DNA from: Alisma plantago-aquatica
Taxonomy: Eukaryota; Streptophyta; Magnoliopsida; Alismatales; Alismataceae
Assembly: GCA_963693085.1 (NCBI GenBank)
Contig: OY856411.1
Coordinates: 1,353,694,050-1,353,758,049 of the forward strand
Direction of reading: 5' to 3'
DNA: 64,000 bases
The position numbers and the translations under genes were made by a program. Positions within the stretch are counted from its first letter, which is position 1. Every line of letters begins with the position of its first letter. Shown piece by piece: positions 12,951-25,100 of this stretch. Under the pieces are notes generated by a model that did no database searches, had not been told where the DNA came from, and was given only the letters and a program-made list of their open reading frames with translations.

Positions 12951-14050
12951 CTTTTATATCATCAAAACATAGGACTTGACATCCCTGGATGTCTCCAGGC
13001 ATCTCTTTTACACCTCATCCTCTCTTATACCGATAAAGGAAATTATAAAGCATTTTAAAGATTACTGAGTAGAATGTAAGTTCTCATCTTCCTTATGTCC
13101 TCATAGGACTAATCAAAGGAAGCTCAACAACAACTACTTTCTCATACTTAATAGATAAAATCATGAAATGACATATCAGAATGACACAATTTCATATGAC
13201 CTATCTCAATTCATGGATCAATTACTGTCTCAGGCTAATTCATTGCATAGAATCCTGTCGTTGCCTGATTCCAACGTCATGCTCTATCGTTTGGTGCAGA
13301 TGGACCTAATCAGGATGCTTGTCCATGTCCTTGTGTGCCACTACTAAACCACTACCTTTGAGAGTCTTCTTGAATCTGCCTCGGCGATTGGGTTATTCCC
13401 ATCCTTCTTCTCAGACAAAAGGATCTAAAATGCCCAACACGTCTACATTTATGGCATATCTTATATGCATTTCCTGGTCATGTCAGCCTTGTTACTGATG
13501 TAGAAGCTACATCAAGAGTTCTAACTGGTGGAACATTAGGTACTTTTCCCCTTCTTGGTAGCCACTGCCCTGGTGCATTAGACGTTTGTTGCATTGGTGG
13601 CACTAAAAACTTCCCCTTTTTAGAACTACTAGGCATCTATTCTCGAGTTTGGACAGATCTTTTCTTAATTCCTACCTCATTATCCTATTCTAGACAGTCC
13701 TTTATAAAATGTCTTGGTTTACTACATATGTAGAAAACTTTGTTTTCATGTCATAACCTAATTCTTTCGACATTTTCCACGACTCCAATAAGTATGTTGA
13801 TCAGAAATCATGCTAGAGCCTAAAATTTCATCATTGGGAACTAGTAATCTAGGTTGTGTTGCTAGTATCTGATCCTTTATATGTGCTAATGTTGTCATAA
13901 CCAGTCCAGAGAGCATTAGAAGTAGGATTCTCCATCATGGTTGGTTCAACCTGGGGATTCTCAGGTAGTCATTCTTCTATCGTCTAATCCCTTACACCTT
14001 CTCCTGGTGCAACAACATTGCTTTCAGCAATGTGTTCCTCATGTTCTCCA
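12950..14050 (-). pseudogene. gag remnant with CCHC zinc knuckles
   Basis: Minus-strand relic of a retrotransposon nucleocapsid/gag gene. Codons at 13,456-13,415 give CHKCRRVGHFRSFC, a perfect CX2CX4HX4C zinc knuckle preceded by GNAYKI. About 280 nt upstream (around 13,735-13,695) FYICSKPRHFIKDC looks like a second knuckle whose first Cys is Phe. The frame is broken by many stops, so it is not translated now. It lies just downstream of the primer-binding site once the CACTA insertion is removed, as expected for gag. It is the only coding trace in the element. The knuckle call is strong; the limits are loose. Confidence 0.65.
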
Positions 14051-14092
14051 GATATCTTTAAGCTTTACTCTATCTTCTGCATAAGCAGAAGT

Positions 14093-14525
14093 CACTACTA
14101 CATTTTTGTCTAGTAATGTCACCACCCATAGCGTCATTTTTATTAGAATAACCGACCTAATAGACTATTGCATCGGTTTTATCATAAAAATTGACCTTAC
14201 AGGTTTCCCGCGGAAAACATTCACACAATTTTGGCTTCGTTCCTCGATCTAAAGCGTTGGTTTTTCCAAATAACCGATGCTATAGGGTCAAACAAAAATG
14301 CGGGTACCGCTTTGGAACTCTAGGGTCAGTTTTTATGGATAACTGACCTTATAGATACTGACCTCTAGGGTCGGTTTTTTCAAATACCCGACCTTATAGA
14401 TGGTTTATGAAAATTTGGGCACCACTTAGGCTTTAGCGTCGGTTTTGTCAAATAACCGACCCTATATACCTGACTTCTAGCGTTGGTTTTGTCAGTTAAC
14501 CAACGCTAAAGGTCGGGCATTTACC
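14093..14525. repeat. CACTA left subterminal repeats
   Basis: About ten imperfect, alternately inverted copies of GCGTCGGTTTT(T)(G)TC and AAATAACCGACCCTATA within 430 bp of the left end. In En/Spm elements such subterminal repeats are binding sites for the accessory protein; that role here is inferred from position and arrangement. Confidence 0.75.
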
Positions 14526-15039
14526 AAAATGTGCGATAGACCCGATCGACATCTGTTTCATTTCATTTTGCTCAAAAGCACAGCACTAGAGACCCCCTCC
14601 TTCTCTGTTGTTGTGTCCAAGGAGCCCATCTCCGTGTCCTTCCGACACCCCCGTCATGTGCAACGAGCTGAGTCGTGTTGTAGCCGCCGTGTCCAAGGAG
14701 CCGAGCCGTTTTGTGCCGCCGCCGAGCCATGTTGTGCCGCCGCCGCCAACTAAAGGTCGCAAGGTACATTTTATTAACTGAAAATCGGTGGCAAGCTTCT
14801 TGGTTGTACGTTTTTTGCCATCGTTGAAGAGCCTTCTCGGTTGGAAAGGAGAGGCAGGCCAGGTGGGGGCTGTTGTGGTCGGGGTTGGGGTCTGGCGGTG
14901 GGTGGTGATGGGTGCTGCAGTCGGGGCTGGGGTCGGCAGTGGGTAGCAATGGGTGCTGGTGGTAGTAGAACAATCGTGCCATAACCACGACCGTTTTTCT
15001 TCTTATTGTCATGCCGCGATTGAGGAGAGGTTCGGAGTG

Positions 15040-15290
15040 AATATATTTGTTAGGTAGCATGGCCGTGTTGGGTAGAATGGCCGTGCTGGGTAGCACGGTC
15101 GTGGTGGTTGTAGCTGAGTGAATGTATTTGTTAGGTAGCACGGCCATACTGGGTAGCACGGCCGTGGTGGCTGTGGCTGAGTGAATGTATTTGTTAGGTA
15201 GCATGGCTGTGCTGGGTAGCACGACCATGGTGGCTGTGGCTGAGTAAATGTATTTGTTAGGTAGCACGGACGTGTTGGCTGAGTTGCTGA
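15040..15290. repeat. ~63-bp tandem repeat with CACGGCCGTG motifs
   Basis: Four units, each starting near ATTTGTTAGGTAGC, with the last three at 63-bp spacing (about 15,122, 15,185, 15,248). Each holds one to three variants of TAGCACGGCCGTGCTGGG. The long open minus-strand frame across 14,572-15,297 is a by-product of this repeat and shows no protein-domain pattern. Confidence 0.8.
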
Positions 15291-16060
15291 ACTGCATTTG
15301 TTAAAATCTTTCTGCTCCTCTAATATTGATGTATATTGACCCTAATGCCTTACATTATAAGAGAATTGAATCATGCATTTATGTTGTTGTAGGTGTTGTT
15401 GACTTGCATATATTTCTTCTTCAGCCTTCAAGTGAGGTATAATATTCTCACTCTCCCAATGTGCCATTAGGCTTCATTTTGATTCAAATATTTAATACAT
15501 GTATGGTAGCGCTTGGTAGACATTCCAGAAATATGAGAGTAGACATTGTGTAGTCTCAGATTGACACTTTATGGTTTATATATGAGATCATTGAATGCAT
15601 GATGTTTAACTTAATATATAAATATGACAATAATACATTTATGCATGTATCAACTTAGAAACCCGTTCAAAATTTACTCATAGGAGTAAATTTTGGATAG
15701 TCCCCGATTTGGGACTGTTTTTGGATATTTAATTTCACTTAGGATGTAACTGTATAATGTATGTTTAGTTTTTAAGAAAATTTTAGTAGTATTTCCTCAT
15801 TTGTTCTCTGGGTACATATGTGAGTGGTTATTTACCATTTACATCGGTGTACTTGGAGAACTTAGGGGAAATGCTGCTGAAATTTTCTTCAAAACTAAAC
15901 ATACATTATACAGTTACTAATGAGATTAAATATTCAAAAATGGGATAGGTGGTACACTTTAGTATAAAAGTAATTAACTTCCTATCAATAAAAACATACA
16001 TCTTATAATATCAATATTAAATGCTTAGTTTTATAATTAATTTTTAATGTGATACAGAAA

Positions 16061-17893
16061 ATGGATCAAAGTTGGATGTCTATCAAGAACCTTTGTAGTC
16101 CAGAGTTTGCCAAAGGTCTTGATGAATTTATCAGATTTTCTGAGGAACATAGGAAACTACCTATAGATAGGTTCTATTGTCCATGTAGAAATTGTGGTAA
16201 CAATTTGAAAGTTGATACTACTGAGGAAATTAAGGATCATGTCATATGCAATGGGATCATACAAGGTTATAATGAATGGTATTGGAATGGAGAGAAAATT
16301 AATAATGGATCAAAAAATGTCGATACTAATAGTTGTGGCATAGAAGATATAGATAATGATGATAATTTCAATGATGAACCGATTCAGGATGACCCGATTT
16401 AGGATGATATGGTTGATGAGATGCTACGTAGTTGTCGGGACAATGTCATTGATCCACCTTCTTTATTTGCAAACATAGTCCATGATGCTGAAAAACCTTT
16501 ATATAAGGGTTGTACTAAGTTCACGAGGTTGAGTGTTGTGATGCGATTATATACTCTTAAAGCTCAAAACCGGTGGAGCGATAAGAGTTTCACTTCACTG
16601 TTGTCTTTGTTAAAGGAAATTCTTCCTGAAGGCAACGAGCTTCCAATTTCAACATATCAAGCAAAGAAAATAATGTGCCCAATGGGAATGGAGGCTAAGA
16701 AGATTCATGCATGTCCAAATGATTGTGTGTTGTTTCATAAGGACCATAGTAATTTAATATATTGTCCAAAATGTGGTGCATCAAGGTATAAGACCACAAA
16801 TTCAGCTAAGGCTAAAAATGGCTCTCCTGTCAAGGTGATGTGGTATCTACCAATAATACCACGATTTCAACGCTTATTTGCTAATACAGAAGATGCACAA
16901 AATTTATCTTGGCATGGGGAGTTAAAGGCCAATGATGATGGCGTCTTACGACATGCATCTGATTCACCAAAATGGAAGAAAATTGATTTATTATACCCTC
17001 AATTTGGTAACGAACCAAGAAACTTAAGACTTGGACTCTGTACAGATGGAATGAATCCCTGTGGTACATTAAGCAACCAACATAGCACGTGGCCTGTTAT
17101 GATTTTTATATACAATCTTCCTCCTTGGTTGTGTTTGAAAAATAAGTATGTCATGTTGTCAATATTGATATCAGGGCCCAAGCAACCTGGAAATGATATT
17201 GATGTTTACCTTCAACCTCTAATAGATGACCTAATGAAACTATGGGAAGAAGGTATTATGACATATGATGCTTCACGTAAAGAGATCTTTAGTTTGCGTC
17301 CTATGTTGTTTTGCACAATTAATAACTTTCCAGCTTATGGAAATTTGTCTTGATATAGCATAAAAGGATACAAAGCATGTCCTATTTGTGAGGAAAATAC
17401 TGATTCAATCAGACTGAAACATGGTGGTAACATCATATATCTTGGTCATTGGAGATTTCTCCCACCAGTGCATCCTTATCGAAGGCAAAACAAAACCTTT
17501 AATGGGTCAACTGAGGAACAAAGTGCTCCTAAACCTATACTAGGATATGTTGTATATGATAGGGTGAAACATATTGTTAATGTATTTGGAAAGAGTTCAA
17601 GTAGTCATACACTCGCATGTGACAAATCTCTATACAAGAAGAGGTCAATATTCTGGGATCTTCCTTATTGGAGATCTTTGGCAATTAGACACTACATTGA
17701 CGTCATGCATGTTCAAAAAAATATTTGTGATAGCATCATCGGTACACTATTGAACATACCAGGAAAGATGAAAGATGGCATAAAATCTAGAAAAGATTTA
17801 GAATTAATGGGTATAAGAAAAGAATTATCAGTGGAGAATACTACAAAAAGTATGATGATTCCAGTCCATTCTCAGTTGGTTTACCAAGTGTAA
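16061..17893 (+). pseudogene. TNP2-like CACTA transposase, broken
   Basis: Transposase that cuts CACTA ends in the nucleus. An intron acceptor (GATACAG, 16,051-16,057) precedes ATG 16,061. Residues about 1-85 form the transposase-associated domain (DEFIRFSEEH, FYCPCRNCGN, DHVICNGI). From about residue 140 the TNP2 core follows: CPKCGASRY, WHLPIIPRFQRLF-like (here MWYLPIIPRFQRLF), LRLGLCTDGMNPCG, WPVMIFIYNLPPWLC, GPKQPGNDIDVYL, then YIDVMHVQKNICDSIIGTLL. The frame is open through the whole span except for TAG at 16,400 and TGA at 17,351, where GGA (Gly) is expected before YSIKGYKACPIC. After about 17,830 the reading changes frame into a short acidic tail ending at about 17,970. The usual C-terminal third (DUF4218/DUF4216 region) is missing. 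It is non-functional as it stands. Confidence 0.9.
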
Positions 17894-18089
17894 ATGTTGA
17901 AGATAACACCGATGAATATTATAAACATCAAGACCATGCTGAAGGAATTTTCCTTGACTAACAACTCAACCAATACTAGAGGCATGTATTCTTTGAATTA
18001 TTTATTTTATTATAATTCAAGCAAGTATACCTTATCACTTGTGCTTTTATTATCACTTTTTTTTATCATGTATACTTGCAGGTTCTAAA

Positions 18090-21000
18090 ATGGCGAGTGA
18101 AGATGAACATTCTGAGCATGAGCATGAGCACCATGAGGATGGTAGTGGTGATGCTAAGAAAAGTAGAGGTCCCACACTAATGCGTAGGCTGCAGGAGCTC
18201 AGGGCTAAAGGGGACAAATTGCCAGCCCGGTTTGATATCATAGGAGCACCTATTGGGGAACATGCTAGTGCTTTCAAGCATTACGTAGGGGTGACCGCGC
18301 GCAGTAAGGTGCCAATAGATATAGAAAATTGGCATGATGTTCCTAATGCCAAAAAAGACCTCATATGGAAAGATATATCAGTGAGTGGAAGTGATATTAT
18401 TTTAATATGTTTTTTTATCTATTGATTCTAATTTTGTTTGCTTGGAATTAATTGCTTTTCAAAACAACATTATTAATTGCTTCTTTTGTATGTATAGGGT
18501 GTTTTTCATTTAAATGAAAAAGATCACAAGAAAAGAGTGCTACAACATTGTGGTGTACGATGGAAGGGTTTTAAGACATATCTCGCAAGGGAATTTATAG
18601 ATAATCCTAAACAAAAGAAGAAAACAACAAATGTATATATTTTTATAGATCCTGAGTTGTGGGAAACATTTGTTGCAGCTAGGAGATCGGAAGAGTTTCA
18701 AGTAATAAAGATTGTGATGTATTGTATGAATCTTTAATTTTGTACAATTAAGGAGGTGAATCTTTTTATACATGTTTGCCAAGTCTGAATTGCAATATCT
18801 CATTTTAAATGATCAAGCTATCCACCAGGCTCAAAAGGAAAGACGGGCCAAAAATGTGCATGACCATCACTTGGGGCCCGGTGGTTATGCCTTCTGCCGC
18901 CAACTACAAGAGAAGCAATCCTCTTCTGGAGAATAATCTAGTACAACTCAAGTTGAGCGTCTACCCCGACACTTGACATGGATTGATGTTAGAAAGAATT
19001 GAGCAGGTGAAATTGTCAACCCTACAACTAAGGAGGTGGCACAAAAGATGGTAGGTTTATCCCAACTAAGTAAAGAGTAACTCCCACAAACTTAGATTTA
19101 TTTATATCTAATTGATATTGTGATTTAATATTTTTATTAACTATGAATATATTGATCTCCACGAGCAAAGGAAGGAAGGAAAGTTCATCCCAACTGGCCA
19201 CATGGATGAACTATCAGTTTCTCTTGGTACGAAGGAGCATCCTGGCCGTGTTAGGGGATTAGGAGCTGCCATAGGATTCAAGTCTTATTTTGGCCCTTCA
19301 CAATCTAAAAGAGGTCATGCAGGAGGTCTTACACAAGAGGAGGTTGAAGCATTAGTAGCACAGAAAGTAAATGAAATAATGTCTTCATTTCAGACTACTC
19401 AACCTTCTCAACCTATTCATACTGTGCATCTCTCAAGTGATGAGGTACAAGCCCATGCTACAGTTGTAGAAGGTCATGGGAGCACTCCCAATGAACCACC
19501 ACAACAATCTGCAGTAAACTTCTTATATAACCTATATTAGTTGTTCTATATGTTGTGTTATTAGTATGATATATATATGATAATATATATAGTTATAACA
19601 TGTATTTGTTCTACTGCTTCTTATATAACCTATATTATTTCAATCTAGGTTGGTATAAACTGTAAACATACAGTGGAGGTTCCAGAATATAATATTGTGG
19701 CAGCGGGCAAGGTGTACAACCTTGGTGGTACATTGCATTGCCAACAAATTACTGATGACATTTGCCATGTGTCCATCTATCTTGTGTATGATGGAATGGG
19801 GGACAAACCACTACCCATACCTAATCCTGAATATAGTACAGTTGAAGAAGCAGAGGGTGCTATGGTGGGTTGGCCTAGACACTTGGTTATCAATGACAAG
19901 GTATACTTGAATTCTACCATGTTTTTCATATTTGACTACATATATGAACTTGTGTAATAGAAGTATGTAATTTAATTAACAGGTTTGCAAACCAAAAAGT
20001 AAAAATTCTACTAGTCGTCCTCTTATGCCCAAGCCATCTATTATTCCAGAATCCACATTCGACGAGTTGGGAAGTAAATGTAAATGTTTGTGTCGATACT
20101 TAGCCAACTAAAGCTCTGGACTACAAATGTTGATCAATTTAATAGAAGATGCAATTGGGAGGGACTTTGAAAATTATATTTTTCTTAATGATATTATAGA
20201 TTTGTTCCGTTATGATTGGCTGAATACTTCGATATTATAAGTATGGATAAGGTAAGGATCTATCAATATAGAAAATTCCAATACACATTTTTAGCTTATT
20301 TCTACATATTAAAATAATTAAAAATGTTTAACAGCCATTTATATACTGAGGACACAAACTTTGATATAAAGAATGTTGGATTCTTAGTTCCTTCGGTCAC
20401 TAGTCAGGTGGAGACACATATTGAGGAAGTGAGTGAGTACTTCTCTGATGCATTCAAATATTTTGCTACTGTGGGAAAGGAAATTATCCTAATTCCTTTT
20501 AACATCCAGTAAGTATTATTATTCAATATAATTTTAATAACAAACAAATGTATTTATTTTAATGTTTGTTTTATTCTTACTCAGATCTAGACATTGGGAA
20601 TTAGTGGTTATTGTCCCAAAATTGATGACTCTTTATTATCTTAACCCAATGGGAAAAACAACAAGGGGTCACAAACTGAAATTGTCAACTATGGCATAAG
20701 CATAAATATAGTCAATGTTTCAATATGATATTTCTGTTTAGAATATCTATTTTACCAACTATATATCATTTAATTGATAGTGGTATAAAAGCTTTTCGTG
20801 AAGGAGAAGGACAAATACCCACAAAATTAAAGACATTGACTTTGAAAAATGTCAAGGTAGCTACTTTGACAACTGCTTAGTCTTATATGTATTAATTTTC
20901 AACTCTTATATGTCAACTCTTATAGTCTTCTGTTTATAGTAGTTACTAACATTAAGTATAATTCGTTATTTGTAGTATCCTATACAAAATAATGACTGGG

Positions 21001-21257
21001 CTTGTGGTTACTATGTAATGAAATATATGCAAGCTATTGTCAAACAAGCATCAAATGACATTCAGACTATAAATCAGGTAATAAAGAATAACATCATAAA
21101 TTTACAAGTGAGTTGTAGTCATTTTATAAAATATTAGCATGTGCATTTTCTGTTACAGATCTTTACAACTCAGCCTTACACACGTGAGGACTTAAATGAA
21201 TTCCGAGAAGAGTGGTCAGATGCTTTTCTAAATGAAGTCAATATAGCATTGGAATAA
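18090..21257 (+). pseudogene. Transposase_24 / Ulp1 (C48) protease-like gene of CACTA, broken
   Basis: Multi-exon second gene of the CACTA element. Inferred exons: 18,090-18,380 (acidic/His-rich start, then RGPTLMRRLQELRAKGDKLP), 18,498-18,701 (RVLQHCGVRWKGFKTYLARE), about 18,775-19,050 (RRAKNVHDHHLGPGGYA), about 19,155-19,513 (GTKEHPGRVRGLGA), 19,649-19,900 (DUF8039-like, ending VGWPRHLVINDK), 19,983-20,251, about 20,324-20,508, 20,585-about 20,690, about 20,785-20,855, 20,976-21,077 and 21,159-21,257 (stop TAA). Most junctions have GT/AG sites and several keep phase 0. The last exons form a Ulp1/C48 SUMO-protease fold: catalytic His in SRHWELVV, Gln in PIQNNDW, Cys in ACGYYVMKYM. The catalytic Asp after YYL is Asn (LNPMG). 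TAA near 18,934, TGA near 19,000 and stops in the sixth exon break the frame. Confidence 0.8.
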
Positions 21258-21529
21258 ATATGTTAGTTAAGTTCCATTTATGTATGTGGTTTCAGTACTC
21301 TTTTATATTTACTTTTGTATCTGACATTTAATATCATCTCAGACTTGCAATCTATCATTTTGTAAATTATGATATGACTATGTGTACTCAACTCAATATA
21401 TGAATCATTTTTGTTATGAATGTGTGGTTTGGAATGGTGACGGTTGAGCATCAATGCTCCCCTCTCTCATATCTTATTCTTGTTCTTCTATTTTGTTCTG
21501 TTCAATTTCTGTAGAAATAAAAAAAAATT

Positions 21530-22066
21530 CGACCCTATAGCGTCAGTTTTCTTAAAAAACCAACCTTATAGGTGTCTTGGCCGTTCCGCGTAGAACGGAC
21601 GTGCTGCATAAAATGGCCGTGTTGGGATGAGGTAGAACGATCGTACCGCGTAGAACGGCCGTGTTGAGATATGGTAGAACGGTCGTGCCGTGTAGCACGG
21701 CCGTGCTAATATAGACCAACACGGCTGTGCTAGGCGGCACGACCGTTCTACCTCATCCGAACACGACACTTATAAGGTCAGTTTTTTAAGAAAAATCGAC
21801 GCTATAGGTCCTTCGAAATAATATTTAGAGTCAGTTATTTATTAAAAAACAGACGTTATAGGGTTCAGGTACAATTTCATTTCTCATTTGGGTTTAGTTT
21901 TTGAGAGCCTATAGGGTCAATTTTTACTATACAAGGTCGGTTTTTTTGGGTTAAAAAAACTGACGCTACAGATCAATTACTGTAGCGACAGCCACTTAGG
22001 CATCGACTGAAAAGTGACGCTATAGGCTTAAAAGAACCGATGTTATAGACCATTTTTGTACTAGTG
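21530..22066. repeat. CACTA right subterminal and palindromic repeats
   Basis: From 21,530 on there are alternating copies of ATAGCGTCAGTTTT and AAAAACCGAC-type units leading to the right end. Between 21,585 and 21,770 they enclose about nine variants of (G)TAG(A/C)ACGGCCGTG, including the palindrome AGCACGGCCGTGCT. The same motif occurs in the 15.04-15.29 kb tandem repeat, so both arms of the transposon carry it. Confidence 0.7.
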
Positions 22067-22148
22067 AGTCACTATAAGATATACTAGAGGACACTAGAAC
22101 AGACTTAACACCTTAGTCCTATGTCTCTATGGACTCAGCGAACCTTAA

Positions 22149-22160
22149 GCTCTGATACCA
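22149..22160 (-). promoter_or_regulatory. Primer-binding site of giant-LTR element
   Basis: Reverse complement TGGTATCAGAGC, the canonical plant initiator tRNA-Met primer site, 6 nt from the right LTR. It marks the right LTR as the 5' LTR and gives the element its minus orientation. Confidence 0.9.
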
Positions 22161-22166
22161 AAATTT

Positions 22167-25100
22167 TGTGATGACCTGACATCAAATCAAGTCATCACCA
22201 GTAAATAATTATGAAATAACCATAAACAACGGATTAACAAAATTGCTAAAAATTAAAACTATTTTGCAAGGAGATCCTCTTCCAGGAAACTCCCATTGAA
22301 AGAACCAAAACTTTATACATATCATAGTTCTCATTGAAAATGCACTGTATCATCTCATCTTGAGGACAACATATAACAGTTATTTTGCCAAAACCCATAC
22401 ATAACCAACATAAAACCTCGAGGCATACTAGTCAAAATATTAGATCATTCATAAAATCATTACGTACTGACTCCAAGGACCTGAGAGTACAGAGATGAAA
22501 CATAGGACTTCTATCTACAAGACACGACTGACAGTACACTCAACTTGAGCTATTACTATTGCCCCTACTATTGTTGTTCTCCCTCTATAGAACAGTCTCC
22601 ACCTCTTTGTGCACATTCACCTAAAAATTGTGGATCCTATGGGGTGAGACAATTGTCCCAATGAGAGATATAACTCTCCGTCGACAATATTATTATCATA
22701 GGTAAGCAATATAAAACTAAGCAGAGGTTTTTTTATATTAACAAGCAAGATTTATCATTGTTATAAGTAGAACAGAGTAATATCATATCTTAAAATAATG
22801 CATCTATCTATGGTAAATCAATAAATCATCTATTCACTTTATAAGGAATATAAAGAAACATGTATAACATCTATAAACTAAGATGTATAAAGGAAGTGTA
22901 CATCAACCAATGTCTTCTGCATTTGATCCTTAAGCAAATAAACTACACGTCTTATTACATATTACAATCAGACTTATGCTCTGAGGAGATGAAGTATACC
23001 GTTCATACTCTTATCGATCACGATTACGTTTAGCATCGGTACCATACAAGGTCAATGCAAGAGTCGGCTATCAAGACCTCACCCATCTCGGTCAGTATGA
23101 GACAACTTAGCAGGACATCTCATGTCATCTGCTGGCATGACATCTTGTGTCAACTACAAATAGCATGTCATGGTATAGCGACATCTTCACTATAGAGTTA
23201 TAGTTGTAGCCTGCACTCTCTTCAGGAGAAGACCACTGAGCTTTCCCAGATTATAAGGATAAGGAAGATTATACATCAATTCCTCACTTGGTCGGGAGAT
23301 TTTATACTTCAATCCTGATACCACATAGAATGAAGAAGGATTTATGCATCAATTTCTCATTTGGTCGGGAGATTCACATCATCCCATGATAAATAAAGGT
23401 GTGGCATCGATTCTTCATTGGGACGTATGGATATACTTCGTCCTTCACCCTCGCATATTCAAAAATATACTCTCCGAGTTAAAATCATTTCACCATCAGA
23501 AATTTCTGACACTGAATGGATCTATGGTCAGGGCAACTACATGATGATATTTAACTTGATTAATTAGGTACATTACAGTATGTTTTAGCATCAACCAAGT
23601 CTCAAACATGAATGATAACAGATGCTATAAAGAAGGTGGTAGTACTTTTAAGATCTTTGGAACACTTTGAATGTATAACACTCGGGATCTCAATCCCTTA
23701 TCACAATATTGGGAATTTTCATTCCTTCACCATATCATCATCATGATTACTGGATCTAGGTATTCAAACCCTTAGATCATCACTGAACATTGTTACCTCT
23801 GTGACATGTAACTATTACCTCTACATCCTAAGACCAAGGTATTCATCACACTTGCTGTACAAGTATTTCATATAGCTCACATGGTTCATCTAAATCTGTA
23901 TCATATAAAACATCATAGCTCATTCATGTCTATGCTCATGATCTCATGATTCTCGAATAGTTTGTACTTCATGGTAAAAACTCTAGCAGTTTATGACATC
24001 ATTATGCAATTCACGAGAAATACTTCCTTCCCATTATTAAGGTTAGGATTTCCTATTTTAACCAAATATGGTTTCAAATTCACATCATCACTATGTGATA
24101 TGTGAGAAATGCATCCTTCCAATTATTAGGGTTAGGATTTCTCAATATAACTGATTAGGGTTGTAAGTGCATACCATCACCCTTCATTAGGGTTAGGTTA
24201 TTCCCTTATTAATCAAAATAATGATTCAAGATCATTTTATCAAGAATTAAACCCTAATTCATACTCCACTCATTTTAGGAGTATCAACATATATTCATTA
24301 CATGATTGTTATTCAAATATAAGTTTCTCTTTCATCCTCACTAAGATGTTGATTGCATTATACTTTTATTAAGTTAGCTCTATTCTCCACTTTAAGGTAC
24401 ATCAGATCACCATTATCAGTTTGCACTAAACTCATTACCTCTTTAATGTTGCATTTAACACAACACATAACATAGGTCACTCAATCAAGCATATATGATT
24501 GAAGTTTTCCCATCATATTGGGTATCAAGATGTGTGTATGCTACCATATTGTTCTTAAGATACAACCTTAACATCATCTCGGGTATCCCTATCAGGCATA
24601 TGGTGTAACCAAATCACCATATCATGTTTATGGTGTATCCCCTAACACCATAATGTGTATCCATATTGGATTGGTTATCACTTAGATCTTATCATCTCAA
24701 GTTAGCTTCATATCGTGTATGAGCTATATGCTTGACCTCATATCGGGTACAAGAGTATACTTAATACTATATTGTGCAAAAGGTGTGCACCATATCATGC
24801 ATAGGATAAATGCCTTATCATGGTATCATTTTGGTGAACTACACACGATACCATATCGGGTTCTACGATTTATCATATCGGGTTTCCATATGGGTTGATC
24901 ATATCGGGTCGCCATTATGCTCATAACTTTTCATACTTCTCAAAGAATCAGTCATATCATATTTTTGAATGATATCTAGATATCATGTTGAACTCTTTCA
25001 CAATAATCCTTTACACAAAATGATAGGGTGTATCGGATTTCATTCCATCACCTAGAGTTTTAACATCATATCGGTTATAGTATACACTTGACAACATATC

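Larger units (their letters stand above)
14093..22066 (+). mobile_element. CACTA (En/Spm-type) DNA transposon with Ulp1 gene
   Basis: Complete 7,974-bp element. The left end reads CACTACTACATTTTTGTC and the right end, reverse-complemented, CACTAGTACAAAAATGG. The 3-bp target duplication AGT is perfect (14,090-14,092 and 22,067-22,069). Both ends carry subterminal repeats of the type ATAGCGTCGGTTTT/AAAACCGAC. Inside, on the plus strand, are a TNP2-type transposase (16.06-17.9 kb) and a Transposase_24/Ulp1-like gene (18.1-21.26 kb), both with nonsense codons. It is inserted in the interior of the giant-LTR element, in opposite orientation, and so is younger. It could move now only if a transposase were supplied in trans. 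Confidence 0.95.

Noticed and set aside
14572..15297. 241-codon open frame on the minus strand
   Set aside because: It follows the 63-bp tandem repeat of the CACTA element, is low complexity and shows no domain; the coding genes are on the other strand.
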